The notes under the pieces were generated by a model. That model had not been told where the DNA came from and searched no databases. It worked only from the letters and a program-made list of their open reading frames with translations. The position numbers and the translations under genes are program-made. From contig NZ_JAGYHC010000001.1 in assembly GCF_019837165.1 (NCBI RefSeq), positions 3,348,001-3,412,000 of the forward strand: a stretch of 64,000 bases of DNA, read 5' to 3'. This document shows, one piece after another, positions 18,026 through 26,904 of the stretch. This DNA comes from Virgibacillus sp. NKC19-3 (GTDB taxonomy: Bacteria; Bacillota; Bacilli; Bacillales; Amphibacillaceae). Position 1 is the first letter of the stretch, and every line of letters starts with the position of its first letter.

Positions 18026-18318
18026 AAGCGTTCTTAGAGGATGGCCAATTGGAGATCGGTAACAATCGAGCAGAACGATCCATCAAGCCTTTTGTGCTTG
18101 GAAGGAAAGCTGGCTTTTAAGCAATACCGCAATACTCACACAATCCAGAGCGATTATCTATAGTCTTGTAGAGACGGCTAAGAAAAATGGACTGAACCCA
18201 TTTAATTATTTTAGCTACCTGTTCGAGGAACTGCCCAATATGGATACAACTTATAAAGAGCAATTGGCTCAATTCCTGCCATGGTCTGCAACACTCCCTG
18301 AAGAATGTCGCGAATAAG
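18024..18318 (+). pseudogene. IS66 TnpC transposase C-terminus
   Basis: [20 protein letters not shown] begins the end of the IS66 DDE domain (the catalytic Glu lies in [10 protein letters not shown]). After a frame change near 18117, AIIYSLVETAKKNGLNPFNY and the usual tail LPWSATLPEECRE follow. The N-terminal two-thirds are missing. Confidence 0.8.
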
Positions 18319-18622
18319 TCTAAATAAAATATACACGAGATCCCCATCTGAATACAGGTGGGGATTATTTGACGCTTACCTTTTTTCTAACTTATTTTTG
18401 CCGTAATTGGGAAAAACCCACCGCCCTACTTAACGCATAGACACCAGCACTCTTGGTATACACCTCATCGTCTATCAAGTTGCACATGGTTTGAACAATT
18501 CGGCTTTTCATATTGGTTAAAATTAATGTGTATTTAATTCTTCTAATAGGACTTGCATAGAAGGTTGCTGTTTTTCCATAGGATCACCTCTCTCAATATT
18601 TTTTGTGGTAAATACAACATTT

Positions 18623-18675
18623 GTACTTATAAGCGTACAAATATTGGTTATATTATATAGTACGCTTATAAGTAC
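18623..18675. promoter_or_regulatory. Paired 16-bp inverted operators before XRE gene
   Basis: GTACTTATAAGCGTAC at 18623-18638 is repeated exactly as its reverse complement at 18660-18675, with 21 bases between. Each copy is itself nearly palindromic. The pair lies 34 bp before the TTG start of the XRE regulator and spans an AT-rich promoter-like stretch, as expected for autorepression by a dimeric or tetrameric repressor. Confidence 0.65.
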
Positions 18676-18708
18676 AGTCAACATTTAATATTGAAATGAG
18701 GAAAAAAC

Positions 18709-18933
18709 TTGGTAAAAGTAGAGATTCTGTTAAATGAATTACTAAATCGATATAACTTAAGCATAAACCAGCTGCATTTGCTGACCGGAATTCGCCGGGC
18801 AACTCTTAGTGAACTGGCGAGTGGCAAACGACAACGAGTTCAGCTGGAGCATATTGAAAAAATTGCTGATGCGTTAGAGATTGATGATATTAATGAGATA
18901 ATTACACTTAGGAAGAATGATGATGAGGTTTAA
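18709..18933 (+). CDS. Small XRE/Cro-type regulator
   Basis: A 74-residue one-domain DNA-binding protein: LSINQLHLLTGIRRATLSEL gives the two helices of a Cro/CI helix-turn-helix, followed by a dimerising EHIEKIADALEI helix. It starts with TTG at 18709, seven bases after GAGGA. Perfect paired inverted repeats upstream suggest it controls its own promoter. Nothing intact stands downstream, so its other targets are unknown. It may be the antitoxin or repressor of a lost mobile element. Confidence 0.8.
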   Translation: MVKVEILLNELLNRYNLSINQLHLLTGIRRATLSELASGKRQRVQLEHIEKIADALEIDDINEIITLRKNDDEV

Positions 18934-19271
18934 AACCTTTTATAGAGGGAGAGCATCAAAATATAAAAATATATCTTCTAGTATGTCTAGAGAAAAGGGG
19001 GATATGTCGCATGACAACAATATATATAATGAACCAATGTAAACACCGCCTAATTAACAGCCTAATTTTCGGAAAAATAAGGATATTTGCTTGAGGGCAA
19101 TTTATAGCCTTGAAACAGTCTATATTGTTAGAAAAAAGTGATTACAGTCAACTAAATATCGCCTTGGCAGTTTTTTACCGAGAATGAACAAAGGATGTAT
19201 CAAATTTATTCACCAAATTTTTTAAATATGGTATAATTGTACTAACAATAATCTCATCTTTGACACCTAAA
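18934..19271. other. Gene-poor stretch after the XRE gene
   Basis: Only a 27-codon frame at 19011-19094 is seen, preceded by GGGGG 13 bases upstream; its peptide matches nothing I know. The rest is AT-rich and without signals. Confidence 0.3.
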
Positions 19272-19309
19272 ACCGCCATAAGTGTTGTATAATCAACATT
19301 CATGGCGGT
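19272..19309. terminator. Hairpin at end of transposase remnant
   Basis: Stem ACCGCCAT/ATGGCGGT, extended by AGTGTTG/CAACATT with one mismatch, 60 bases past the transposase fragment. Likely the element's own terminator. Confidence 0.5.
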
Positions 19310-19368
19310 ATTTTAGATGGCAAAAACTGCGTACTATTTTCCTTTTTTAGTTTGCTTAAAAATTTTTT

Positions 19369-19761
19369 TCATATTTTTTGGGCAACGATCTCGAAATCAG
19401 TTCTGAAGCCAAATGTATCATGCAATGCATCCGTGACTTTTGTTCGAGTAAATGTCGGTATGTACCCTTCTCCGTCCAATTCGCGTATGTTCATTTTCCT
19501 CAATGTACTGATTAAATCAGGGCAAGTAAAGCGTTCATCCAATTTTTTCTCCAAAATACGGTACATCAATAAGGATAAAAAACATGTTAAAAAGTGTGCT
19601 TTGATTCTCGTTTCTCTTTGTAAATAAACAGGTCGTGCTTGAAATTCATTCTTTAATATCCTGAACGTTTCCTCAATTTCCCATCTCCCTTGGTTAATTT
19701 TGATAATTTCCTCAATCGGTGAATCCAGATTTGTACATACCGCATAAAATCCATCATACAT
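19369..19761 (-). pseudogene. IS4/IS1634-type transposase, C-terminal part
   Basis: 130 residues of a DDE transposase: YDGFYAVCTNLDSPIEEIIK, then the catalytic-Glu segment QGRWEIEETFRILKNEFQAR and HFLTCFLSLLMYRILEKKL. Intact enzymes are 400-550 residues; here the N-terminal part, with two of the three catalytic acids, is absent, and the upstream DNA is a dispersed repeat. A dead IS remnant. Confidence 0.8.
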
Positions 19762-19771
19762 GCCTAAAGTG

Positions 19772-19910
19772 AAACATTCTCTATCTCTATAATAGTTTGA
19801 AAGAAATACCCCATTATCTTAACTTTTCCGATTATAAGGGTGAGGAAGACTGTTGAAGCACAACCGAATTATGGCAGCTAAAGGGGTGCGGAAAATATTT
19901 CCTCTCCACT
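19772..19910. repeat. Dispersed repeat, copy 1
   Basis: About 130 bases strongly similar to 55004-55143, including the shared core CCGAATTATGGCAGCTAAAG and TTTCCTCTCCACTTG. Small indels separate the copies. It carries no full frame and is probably a fragment of a lost mobile element; in both places it lies beside IS remnants. Confidence 0.7.
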
Positions 19911-19995
19911 TGATACCATACATGGGATTGTTTTAAATAAGGATGATTTATTAAGACGAGGTTTATTGCTTTTCTCAACTATTAAAAAGTCGAAA

Positions 19996-20033
19996 AAAGT
20001 ACCTCAAAGTTTTTCTAACTTCTGAGGTACTTT
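19996..20033 (-). terminator. Terminator of the PfkB-permease-hydrolase operon
   Basis: An 11-bp perfect stem (AAAGTACCTCA, 19996-20006, with 20023-20033), followed by T-rich sequence on the minus strand. It overlaps the final bases upstream of the kinase stop. Confidence 0.85.
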
Positions 20034-20036
20034 GTA

Positions 20037-20957
20037 TCAAGACAATTTCACGTTCCCACCCTGTACCTGCACAACTTGTGAAGCAGCATCATTTCCCCAT
20101 GTACATGCCGTTTCGATAGATTGTCCATCAAGTAAAGCTGTGATAAAAGCTCCAATATGTGTATCACCTGCCCCTATAGTATCAATTAAGGGAACATCTT
20201 TCCCGTTGCAAATTTGGGATATATTATCCTGTACAAATAATGTACCTTCTCCGCCCAGTGTAACTACAACGGGGTTATTTGTTTGCTGATGGATCATCTT
20301 TGCCCCTGCTTCTATATTATCAAGTCCACTTAGAGATAAAAGCTCCTCCCGGTTACAGTGAACAATAGTGTCCAATTTTAACAACGCTTTCAAATCTTCC
20401 TCATTTATGTTACTTACTCGCGGAGAAGGATCAAAGATAATAGCTGTTTCCTTACTTTTATTCTGCAACTGTTCGAGCAATACGTTTGCAGAGTTGCCTT
20501 CAAACGTATACCCAGACAAATAAATATAATCATAGATACTAAAATCTACTTTCTCAAACCATTCTTCCTTCCAGCTGTTTTCTATACCTGGAACAGTAAG
20601 AAATGTGCGTTCTCCATTAGCCTCTACCATAGATAAACACCAACCATTGTCTCCATTCAGGTTATGCATTAGCGGAGCATGATCGTCTGCGTTCATTTGT
20701 TCTTTTATATGTGCAGCATTGGGACCGTTACCAATCGGTATCATTAAATCGTAAGAGGCATTTAATTGTTTTAGTATATTTCCAACATTATATGCACAGC
20801 CACCTACGATCACTTCTTGAGATTTGGAAAATACATCTTCGCCACTAACAGGAAGTCTTGGTATATTGACAACGATATCAATAACAGCACTGCCAATAAC
20901 TAATACCTTTTTTTCGCTATTTATCCTTCTGACACCTAAGTGTTGTTTTTTTGGCAT
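20037..20957 (-). CDS. PfkB-family nucleoside/sugar kinase (YegV-like)
   Basis: A 306-residue ribokinase-fold kinase. The first signature is the GGCAYNVG region (about residues 52-59), and the catalytic base Asp265 lies in DTIGAGDTHIGAF. ATP-dependent phosphorylation of a sugar or nucleoside is certain in kind; the substrate is not. Beside an NCS1-type base/nucleoside permease and an ADP-ribosylglycohydrolase, ribosides such as pseudouridine are plausible. The start at 20957 has AGGAGG 7 bases upstream inside the permease gene, with a 22-bp overlap. Confidence 0.88.
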   Translation of the reverse strand: MPKKQHLGVRRINSEKKVLVIGSAVIDIVVNIPRLPVSGEDVFSKSQEVIVGGCAYNVGNILKQLNASYDLMIPIGNGPNAAHIKEQMNADDHAPLMHNLNGDNGWCLSMVEANGERTFLTVPGIENSWKEEWFEKVDFSIYDYIYLSGYTFEGNSANVLLEQLQNKSKETAIIFDPSPRVSNINEEDLKALLKLDTIVHCNREELLSLSGLDNIEAGAKMIHQQTNNPVVVTLGGEGTLFVQDNISQICNGKDVPLIDTIGAGDTHIGAFITALLDGQSIETACTWGNDAASQVVQVQGGNVKLS

Positions 20958-22294
20958 TTCTCACCCTCCTGTAATTGTTGTTTATTACGGTGAACATTTG
21001 TTATATAGTACAGGCCTCCGCTAATAATAAATGTCACCAACATATCAAAGCTGGAATTGATAAATATGGTGAATATTAAACCAACGATAACACCAGCTAT
21101 CCAACTTACAACGCCACCAATGTTAATAGAATTGTAACGCACGTCCTCTAACAGCTTAGGATCATACCCTTGTTTACGTCGCAGAAAAATATAATCTACC
21201 ATGAAAATAGAGACCCAAGCAGCTAAACCAATACCTAAAATCCCTAAAAATGCTTCAAAATAGCCTAGGAAGTCTTTGGAGACAATAAGAACATAAAGCG
21301 GTATCAAAGTAATTATAACAGCATGTATGGTAATCGCAGTAGATTCTTTGATAGCCAAATTAAAGGTGCTCATAATCAATCTCGATGACTTTAAACCAAT
21401 AAAACACATTGGAGTAAGTCCGCCAAGTGCGGCAAAAAGATAAATAATTGTCATCCATTCAGGTAATATTTCACTAATAAGCAGGATGGGATTTTCAGCA
21501 TTAGCTAGTTCAGGTGCTGCTGTTGCCAGTAAAATTCCTGTGCTGATAATGACAAATAGAGGGATAAAAGCACCGAATGTTACATTACCAATAATTGCTG
21601 ATGATTTATTACTTCTTTTTTGGAAACGACTGTAATCTGCAGAAGCGTTTGTCCAAGTTAGCCCTGTACCAACAATAACAAATGCAAGCGCAGGAAAGAA
21701 TCCTGTTAACCAAGGTCCTGAACTCATAGCAAAGAGAGAATTCCAGTCTGTTTCAGGTATTAACATAAGAATAACCAACAAAGTCAGTGCACCAAATACA
21801 TAGGTGAAAAACGTCTGGATAGATACAAGTGTTTCATGAGAGAACAAGCTGGAAGCTACAATCAACCCTGCAAAAATCACTAAACTGATGAGTATGAGTA
21901 AATTATTCGTGCTGATACCGAATGCACTAAATAAAGCTAATAAGGTTAATGTTCCTGTTGATACATTTACGGATAGCCATCCGACCTGTCCTGCCCAGCC
22001 AATTAATGCAGGAATATGATTTCCTTTAAATCCATATGCCGCCCTGGAAAGTATAAAGGTTATCGCACCAGTATCTCTTCCAGCAAGACTTGCATAGCCG
22101 ACCAGAAGAAAAGACAAGGGGCCTAGAATAGCTATCAATATAGACTGTGTAAAACTTAATCCATACCCGATAATAAGTGCTCCATAAACAATCCCCAAAA
22201 TCCCCATATTTGCTGCAAACCAAATAAAAAATAAATCTCTTGGCTTACCTGTTTTTTCTTCATCAGTCAAAAAAATTTTCTCTTTATTCTCCAT
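20936..22294 (-). CDS. NCS1-family cytosine/purine/hydantoin-type permease
   Basis: A 452-residue membrane protein with about 12 hydrophobic helices. The N-terminal block RDLFFIWFAANMGILGIVYG and the GRDTGAITFILSRAAYGFKG loop are characteristic of the nucleobase:cation symporter-1 family (CodB, PucI). It imports nucleobases or related compounds with H+ or Na+. It lies between and overlaps the kinase and ADP-ribosylglycohydrolase genes; the E. coli equivalent cluster has the MFS protein YegT in this role. Confidence 0.9.
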   Translation of the reverse strand: MENKEKIFLTDEEKTGKPRDLFFIWFAANMGILGIVYGALIIGYGLSFTQSILIAILGPLSFLLVGYASLAGRDTGAITFILSRAAYGFKGNHIPALIGWAGQVGWLSVNVSTGTLTLLALFSAFGISTNNLLILISLVIFAGLIVASSLFSHETLVSIQTFFTYVFGALTLLVILMLIPETDWNSLFAMSSGPWLTGFFPALAFVIVGTGLTWTNASADYSRFQKRSNKSSAIIGNVTFGAFIPLFVIISTGILLATAAPELANAENPILLISEILPEWMTIIYLFAALGGLTPMCFIGLKSSRLIMSTFNLAIKESTAITIHAVIITLIPLYVLIVSKDFLGYFEAFLGILGIGLAAWVSIFMVDYIFLRRKQGYDPKLLEDVRYNSINIGGVVSWIAGVIVGLIFTIFINSSFDMLVTFIISGGLYYITNVHRNKQQLQEGEKCQKNNT

Positions 22295-23300
22295 ATATAT
22301 CTCCCCTATCTAAGAAATCTCTTCCTTTTAATAGTTTGGAAGCGTATTTCTGTAAATGGACATGGTTATTTTGATCAATGATATCAATCCATACGGTGTC
22401 GAGCGCTTTATATCCAGATTTTGCACCACATATGGCGGTTGCCATCGCCCCAATAGTATCGGTATCTCCACCTATATTTGCACAAAAAAGAGCACAATGA
22501 TGTGGGTCTTTACAATAATAAGCAATAGCTAATGCTGCAGGCACAGATTCATTTGTTGCTGTTCCACAGCCGATAACATCATAGATTTGCTGTGCAAATG
22601 TTTCTTCATCATCTTTGTGTTTTTCGGCAAACTGTAATCCTAACTTTAATCGTTCTGAAATAGATGCAGAGAATGTTTCTTCGCCTTCTTCCAAGGCAAG
22701 ATCATATAGTTCATTTGTTAATGCCATTATATCTTCCCAGCTTTTATCTTCTGTTGCTAAACAAACTGCATATGCGATCATACTCGCACCTGCGATTGCG
22801 ATATCACTGGCATGTGTAGGTTGACTTACTTTACGAACATATTTAATTAAACTATTTTTTTGTGTGCTGGAAAAAAGTGTACCTATCGGAGCGATTCTCA
22901 TAGCCGCTCCATTTGTTAACGCTTTCTTTGTGTATATAGATGGATCATTTCCTGTCTTAATCGCATTCAGGGCTGCTTTGGAACTGGGGCCAAGTATGTT
23001 GTTATCAAATGCATCTGTTTCATTGGCCCACTTTATTAACTCTTCTGCGATTAATTTGTTTGAAGGCTCAAAGTTATTTTTATTTAATGCATCAATGATA
23101 AGCAATCCCTGCGATGTATCATCTGTAAACTGTCCTTTTGTAAAGTTACAAGCTACATCATTTTCTGCTGGACCGTCTAGAAAAGTGGTGATTTGTCCAA
23201 AAAAATCTTTTACTTTACGTCTGCTCCATAATTCGGAAGGCATGCCTAATGCGTCTCCTATAGCTAGACCATACAAAGTTCCTAAAATTTTATCGTTCAT
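22284..23300 (-). CDS. ADP-ribosylglycohydrolase family protein (YegU-like)
   Basis: A 338-residue member of the ADP-ribosylglycohydrolase family. The Mg-binding acids appear as FTDDTSQG (Asp60, Asp61) and GGDTDTIGA (Asp279, Asp281). It hydrolyses N- or O-glycosidic bonds of ADP-ribose or, in catabolic operons, of nucleosides. It is the first gene of the operon, with GGGAG before its ATG and a perfect 16-bp palindrome upstream. In this context a nucleoside hydrolase-like role is more likely than protein de-ADP-ribosylation. Confidence 0.9.
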   Translation of the reverse strand: MNDKILGTLYGLAIGDALGMPSELWSRRKVKDFFGQITTFLDGPAENDVACNFTKGQFTDDTSQGLLIIDALNKNNFEPSNKLIAEELIKWANETDAFDNNILGPSSKAALNAIKTGNDPSIYTKKALTNGAAMRIAPIGTLFSSTQKNSLIKYVRKVSQPTHASDIAIAGASMIAYAVCLATEDKSWEDIMALTNELYDLALEEGEETFSASISERLKLGLQFAEKHKDDEETFAQQIYDVIGCGTATNESVPAALAIAYYCKDPHHCALFCANIGGDTDTIGAMATAICGAKSGYKALDTVWIDIIDQNNHVHLQKYASKLLKGRDFLDRGDIYGE

Positions 23301-23324
23301 TTAACCATCTCCCTTAACTTATAC

Positions 23325-23340
23325 ACTCATACGTATGAGT
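23325..23340. promoter_or_regulatory. Perfect palindrome, likely GntR operator
   Basis: ACTCATACGTATGAGT, a perfect 16-bp palindrome 25 bp upstream of the ADP-ribosylglycohydrolase ATG. Its position at the operon promoter and the nearby GntR/HutC gene point to operator function. Confidence 0.65.
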
Positions 23341-23478
23341 TATTTCAAGTATAAGATGTGCTTTCCTCATTGTCAATTATATTTATTGGAAAAATCTTTT
23401 CACCTTTCTGCTAGCTTTAAAAGATAAAAGAGTATCTAAAATCCAGTGTCCCATATGGATAAAGTATACGATAAAAAA

Positions 23479-23524
23479 CCAATGACTTTTATCTGTTATA
23501 TAACTAACAATTAACAGTCATTGG
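23479..23524 (-). terminator. Terminator of the GntR gene
   Basis: Stem CCAATGACT/AGTCATTGG (23479-23487 with 23516-23524), followed by six T on the minus strand, 57 bp past the regulator's stop. Confidence 0.75.
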
Positions 23525-23580
23525 TCTTCGACAATGAGATATGAAACGAGGGAGTATAATAACATGTTTCCCCAATGATA

Positions 23581-24291
23581 TTAATCATGAATATATTGAG
23601 AGAGTTTGAAATTAAAATTTGGACTGTATATAATGTTGATGCGTTCAATTTCAATGTTGCTTTCTGTTAAAACAACACCGTAACTTTGTAATAAAGGTTT
23701 TCTTTCTTTCATTTCAAGCCGATTATATATGAGAGGTGTACCTGAAATAGGCTCTATATTTAGATTGGCATAATGTGGATAAGTGTTATACACTTTACGC
23801 ATTAGCTCGTAAAGTGACGTACTGGAAAAGTCGTAAGTTTCTAAGTTTGGAAATAGCTTCAAAGGCAAATGAGAAGTATCGATTGTCATCCAACTAGTTA
23901 TATCATCATCTGATTGCAACCCTCTTAAACGAACCAGTTTTAAAAAATACGAGTCGTCTTTTACATATGTTTCTTTTTCTAAAACCTCTGTAACCGGCTT
24001 TTGATTATGATCTCGAGCTATATCTGAAAAACTTTGAAAATTCCAAACGGTATCTTTTGTCTCGCGTAACCTGACAAAAGTCCCTTTGCCATGAACCTGC
24101 TGAACAAGCCCTTCTTGCTTAAGCTCAGCAATTGCTTTTCGAATAGTAGTTCTGGTAATTTGATATTGTTTCATCAATTGTGTTTCGGATGGAAGAAGAT
24201 CCATTTCTTTAAATTCCCCATTTAAAATTTGTGAACGTAATAAACGTTTTAGTTGAACATATAATGGAATAGCATCATCTTTGTTTAACAT
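23581..24291 (-). CDS. GntR-family regulator, HutC subfamily (YegW-like)
   Basis: A 236-residue GntR regulator. The winged helix at residues 8-70 (IPLYVQLKRLLRSQILNGEF, TRTTIRKAIAELKQEGLVQQ, GKGTFV) is followed by a UTRA effector domain, marking the HutC subfamily. It is transcribed in the same direction as the permease operon but from its own promoter and closed by its own terminator. Together with kinase, permease and glycohydrolase it reproduces the gene content of E. coli yegTUVW, so control of that operon through the palindrome at 23325 is likely. Confidence 0.88.
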   Translation of the reverse strand: MLNKDDAIPLYVQLKRLLRSQILNGEFKEMDLLPSETQLMKQYQITRTTIRKAIAELKQEGLVQQVHGKGTFVRLRETKDTVWNFQSFSDIARDHNQKPVTEVLEKETYVKDDSYFLKLVRLRGLQSDDDITSWMTIDTSHLPLKLFPNLETYDFSSTSLYELMRKVYNTYPHYANLNIEPISGTPLIYNRLEMKERKPLLQSYGVVLTESNIEIERINIIYSPNFNFKLSQYIHD

Positions 24292-24346
24292 TATTATCTC
24301 CTATATTTTTTTAGCTACCAAGGCAGCCTTATTTCCTATCACGTAA

Positions 24347-24406
24347 TACGTAACCATAAGAATGATACAGTATTTACCCATTCTATTTTATGGAACAAAA
24401 CATTTA
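24347..24406. repeat. Dispersed repeat fragment related to 55149-55201
   Basis: About 50 bases around ATACAGTATTT are similar to the right end of the repeat block at 55004-55201. There it directly continues the element seen at 19772, so one lost element seems to have left pieces in three places. Confidence 0.5.
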
Positions 24407-24757
24407 AGAAACAACGTCATAATTTGTATTAACTTTATAGTTTCGTATCACCTTACCAATATCTTGTTTACTTTTAATGGAGTTGTTCATTATTTCACTT
24501 CGATTAATAAAATCATTAATACCCTTTAAATTAACATTACATATTAAAACTATCCTAAAATATAACCAGCGTCGATACCTATCATCAATCGTTTCCTTAA
24601 AACTCAGCCGCATAAAAAGATCTTCATATGAAGACACACGAAGAATAAATACATATAAGGCTTTACTGTTAAAGAAAATATAATAAACAAAAATCCAGAA
24701 CGCTATTGCCAACTCTCTGTTTGTGGAATATGTATATTTTTCATCCTGATTTTGGGA

Positions 24758-24779
24758 TAAGGAATTATCTGACGCTTAC
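24758..24779. repeat. Solitary IS66-type terminal repeat
   Basis: Its reverse complement, GTAAGCGTCAGATAATTCC, matches the IS66 right end at 18358-18379. No transposase remains beside it, so it is a lone scar. Confidence 0.6.
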
Positions 24780-24829
24780 CGACCTACCATTCACGTAACA
24801 ATCTATTCTAGTGATGATATATTTTGACA

Positions 24830-25364
24830 TTACAATTTTATTCCCAACACTTCCATCATATTAAATAAATCAGTATAGTTTACATTTAAATCCAAGCAAA
24901 GATTTGGAATCTTAGGTTTTGACATGGGTTGTCCACCGTTAAAGAGACGTAATTTTTCAAAAGAAATAACCGTGTAACCGTAAACTTTTGCTGTCGCTAT
25001 CAATCAAGGGTCTGCTATGTCTTCTCTGCCACCCCATTCTATAAACGGCCTTTTCACTGTATTTTTCATTGATGTACAAATGGTTTATAATGTTTTGGTA
25101 TTCGTTCACTATTTCTTGTTTGTTAGTTGATAATACGTCACCTTTAAAATCATTCTCAAACCATAACTGTATATCATCTTTGTCACTTTCCTTATCTCTG
25201 GGACAAACTTCTTTATTAATTTTGTCAATCGTCTTAATGCAACCTTTTTGGGCTATGTCATTAATTTGTTTCCAGTAGCTTGGAGCGACTGAAAATCGAT
25301 AGTATTCTTTACTAGGAGTAAGAAAAGCATTTGCATCTATTAGAAATATATTGTTGTTATTCAA
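24830..25364 (-). pseudogene. DUF4411 (PIN-like) toxin, frameshifted and with a stop
   Basis: FLIDANAFLTPSKEYYRFSV and WKQINDIAQKG open the DUF4411 family, a PIN-like nuclease usually paired with the ImmA-like gene upstream. After AVYRMGWQRR the frame is wrong; one frame over, WGGREDIADP, a TGA where Trp is expected, and LIATAKVYGYTVISFEKL continue to the normal C-terminus. There is thus one frameshift near 25045 and one nonsense codon. It starts with TTG 5 bp after the ImmA-like stop. A dead toxin beside an intact partner. Confidence 0.8.
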
Positions 25365-25368
25365 ATCT

Positions 25369-26547
25369 TCATCTTACTCCTTTCAAACGCTCAGATAAGT
25401 CTTCAAAAACCCCTCTTCCAACACCTGCTAGCCTATAAGCATCTGTGTACAGCGTTTTTCCACTTTCTACACTTGAGATTAAGGTCACAAGAAAGGTTTT
25501 GTCCAAACGAGACAATGCATTGTTTATAGAGTTTCCCCCAGATCCTGTTTGCTTTTGCATCTTTTCAAAATTTCGTTGAGTTATGTTTTCAACTTCTTTA
25601 TATTTCTCATTATTAATAAATCCTTGATCTAACGCTTTTCTGGCAATAACTAATGGACTTACTTTAAAATGATCTGCCACACATGTTATTTTTTCAATTT
25701 CATGCTCGATGTCTTTATAAGTTTTATTCCATTCATTGATAAACCTCTTAGTAGGTGCTATGATCTCACTAGCCACCTTATTGTACAAAGTTTCGATAGG
25801 GCTGGTATATTTATTTCTGTGTTTCAAATCATCGTTATATAGAGAGTTACGCCCAAAAAAGATATGGACAAGCTCATGTAATAAAGAGAAAGTTTTCCCA
25901 CTATTGGAATCTCCAATATTTATAAATATTAACGGCACATATTCATCAACAAGTGTAAAAGCTCTAAATTCATTAATATTGAGTGGTCTGTGCGTATTAT
26001 TTAACGCTATTCCGCTTTGCATAACAATAATACCATACGTGCTGAGCTTCTCTCTCAATAAGGAATAGGTGGACTTTTTACTGTTAGCCATTTCGTACCA
26101 GTTTTCTTCTACATTTAAAACTTCTCTGATATAAGCAGCGATTTGTAAATGATTATCATCTTTATCAGGATTTAAAGCGCCAACAAAATTTAACTTATCT
26201 CTGCCTTCCTCAATAAAGCTCTCCCGCAGCCATTCTTGTTTACGTTCCATATCTTCAATCGTGTCAATAAGTTCCCTACTGGGATTGTGAATTGCAGCAG
26301 TATCAACTGTTCGGAACTCCAATAGTGGCATATCTTCCTTGAATGGAGTTTTGATGAGTAAATAACCGAGGGGAACACTGAGAAACCTGCTTAAATCGTT
26401 TAATTGATTAAAGGTTGGATCTAATTCATGATTAAGCCATTTATGCAAGTTTTTAAAACGGTTTTTAACCTCTTCCAAGTCTTTCCCTGATTTAGAAATA
26501 GCATCTAGAATCACTTTTGGCTCAATCTTTAATCGAATAACACTCAT
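25369..26547 (-). CDS. ImmA/IrrE metallopeptidase with N-terminal XRE-like domain
   Basis: A 392-residue protein. Residues 1-60 resemble a degenerate helix-turn-helix (LEEVKNRFKNLHKWLN, LNDLSRFLSVPLGYLL). The zinc peptidase motif HELVH is at 224-228 within a Peptidase_M78 domain. Members of this group cleave or neutralise repressors and act as antitoxins; this architecture is the known neighbour of DUF4411 toxins. The start is the ATG at 26547, preceded by GAAGGAGGGG. The partner toxin at 24830 is broken, so this gene is now an orphan. Confidence 0.85.
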   Translation of the reverse strand: MSVIRLKIEPKVILDAISKSGKDLEEVKNRFKNLHKWLNHELDPTFNQLNDLSRFLSVPLGYLLIKTPFKEDMPLLEFRTVDTAAIHNPSRELIDTIEDMERKQEWLRESFIEEGRDKLNFVGALNPDKDDNHLQIAAYIREVLNVEENWYEMANSKKSTYSLLREKLSTYGIIVMQSGIALNNTHRPLNINEFRAFTLVDEYVPLIFINIGDSNSGKTFSLLHELVHIFFGRNSLYNDDLKHRNKYTSPIETLYNKVASEIIAPTKRFINEWNKTYKDIEHEIEKITCVADHFKVSPLVIARKALDQGFINNEKYKEVENITQRNFEKMQKQTGSGGNSINNALSRLDKTFLVTLISSVESGKTLYTDAYRLAGVGRGVFEDLSERLKGVR

Positions 26548-26904
26548 TGTATCCCCTCCTTCAATAATAGTATGTATGAAGCAAGTATATTGTAACACAG
26601 TTAAGCCTCATCATTCATCACATTTGGGAAAAATCAAACTTCTCATTTGGTGCTACTGTCATAAAAGTTATTTCCCCTCCATCCTAGCTATGTGAAAACA
26701 GAGTCATAAGGCGACTGGATTTTTTTCGTATCCCCCACTTATTTATTAACCGGTAAATTACGATGCTTCTCACAATTTGTCGCATCGACCTCCCTTCGTT
26801 TGCGTACAGTTCATGGTAACCATCTCTCCTTTTCCCACTTGTTTGTATACAAGGGAGATTATCAAATTCATTGGCCAGATTTTCAATGAACATGGTGGTC
26901 GATT
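26548..26904. other. Gene-poor stretch upstream of the ImmA-like gene
   Basis: Holds the promoter of the ImmA-like gene and AT-rich sequence. A 69-codon minus frame at 26684-26893 has no ribosome site and no recognisable family, so it is not called. Confidence 0.4.

Larger units (their letters stand above)
17755..18379 (+). mobile_element. IS66-family remnant with both terminal repeats
   Basis: The left end GTAAGCGACAAATAAAATAC (17755) and the reverse complement of the right end (18358-18379) match over most of 22 bases, the typical IS66 terminus. Between them only 625 bp remain, against about 2.5 kb in intact elements: a TnpA piece and the TnpC tail. No clean 8-bp target duplication is seen. 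The element is dead but could be mobilised in trans because both ends survive. Confidence 0.8.

Noticed and set aside
24404-24712. 102-codon minus-strand frame beside the dispersed repeat
   Set aside because: Isoleucine/phenylalanine-rich, no ribosome binding site, no family, and ends in repeat-derived DNA; AT-rich chance frame is more likely.
26684-26893. 69-codon minus-strand frame
   Set aside because: No ribosome site before the ATG, no recognisable motif, and sits in a stretch of decayed genes.
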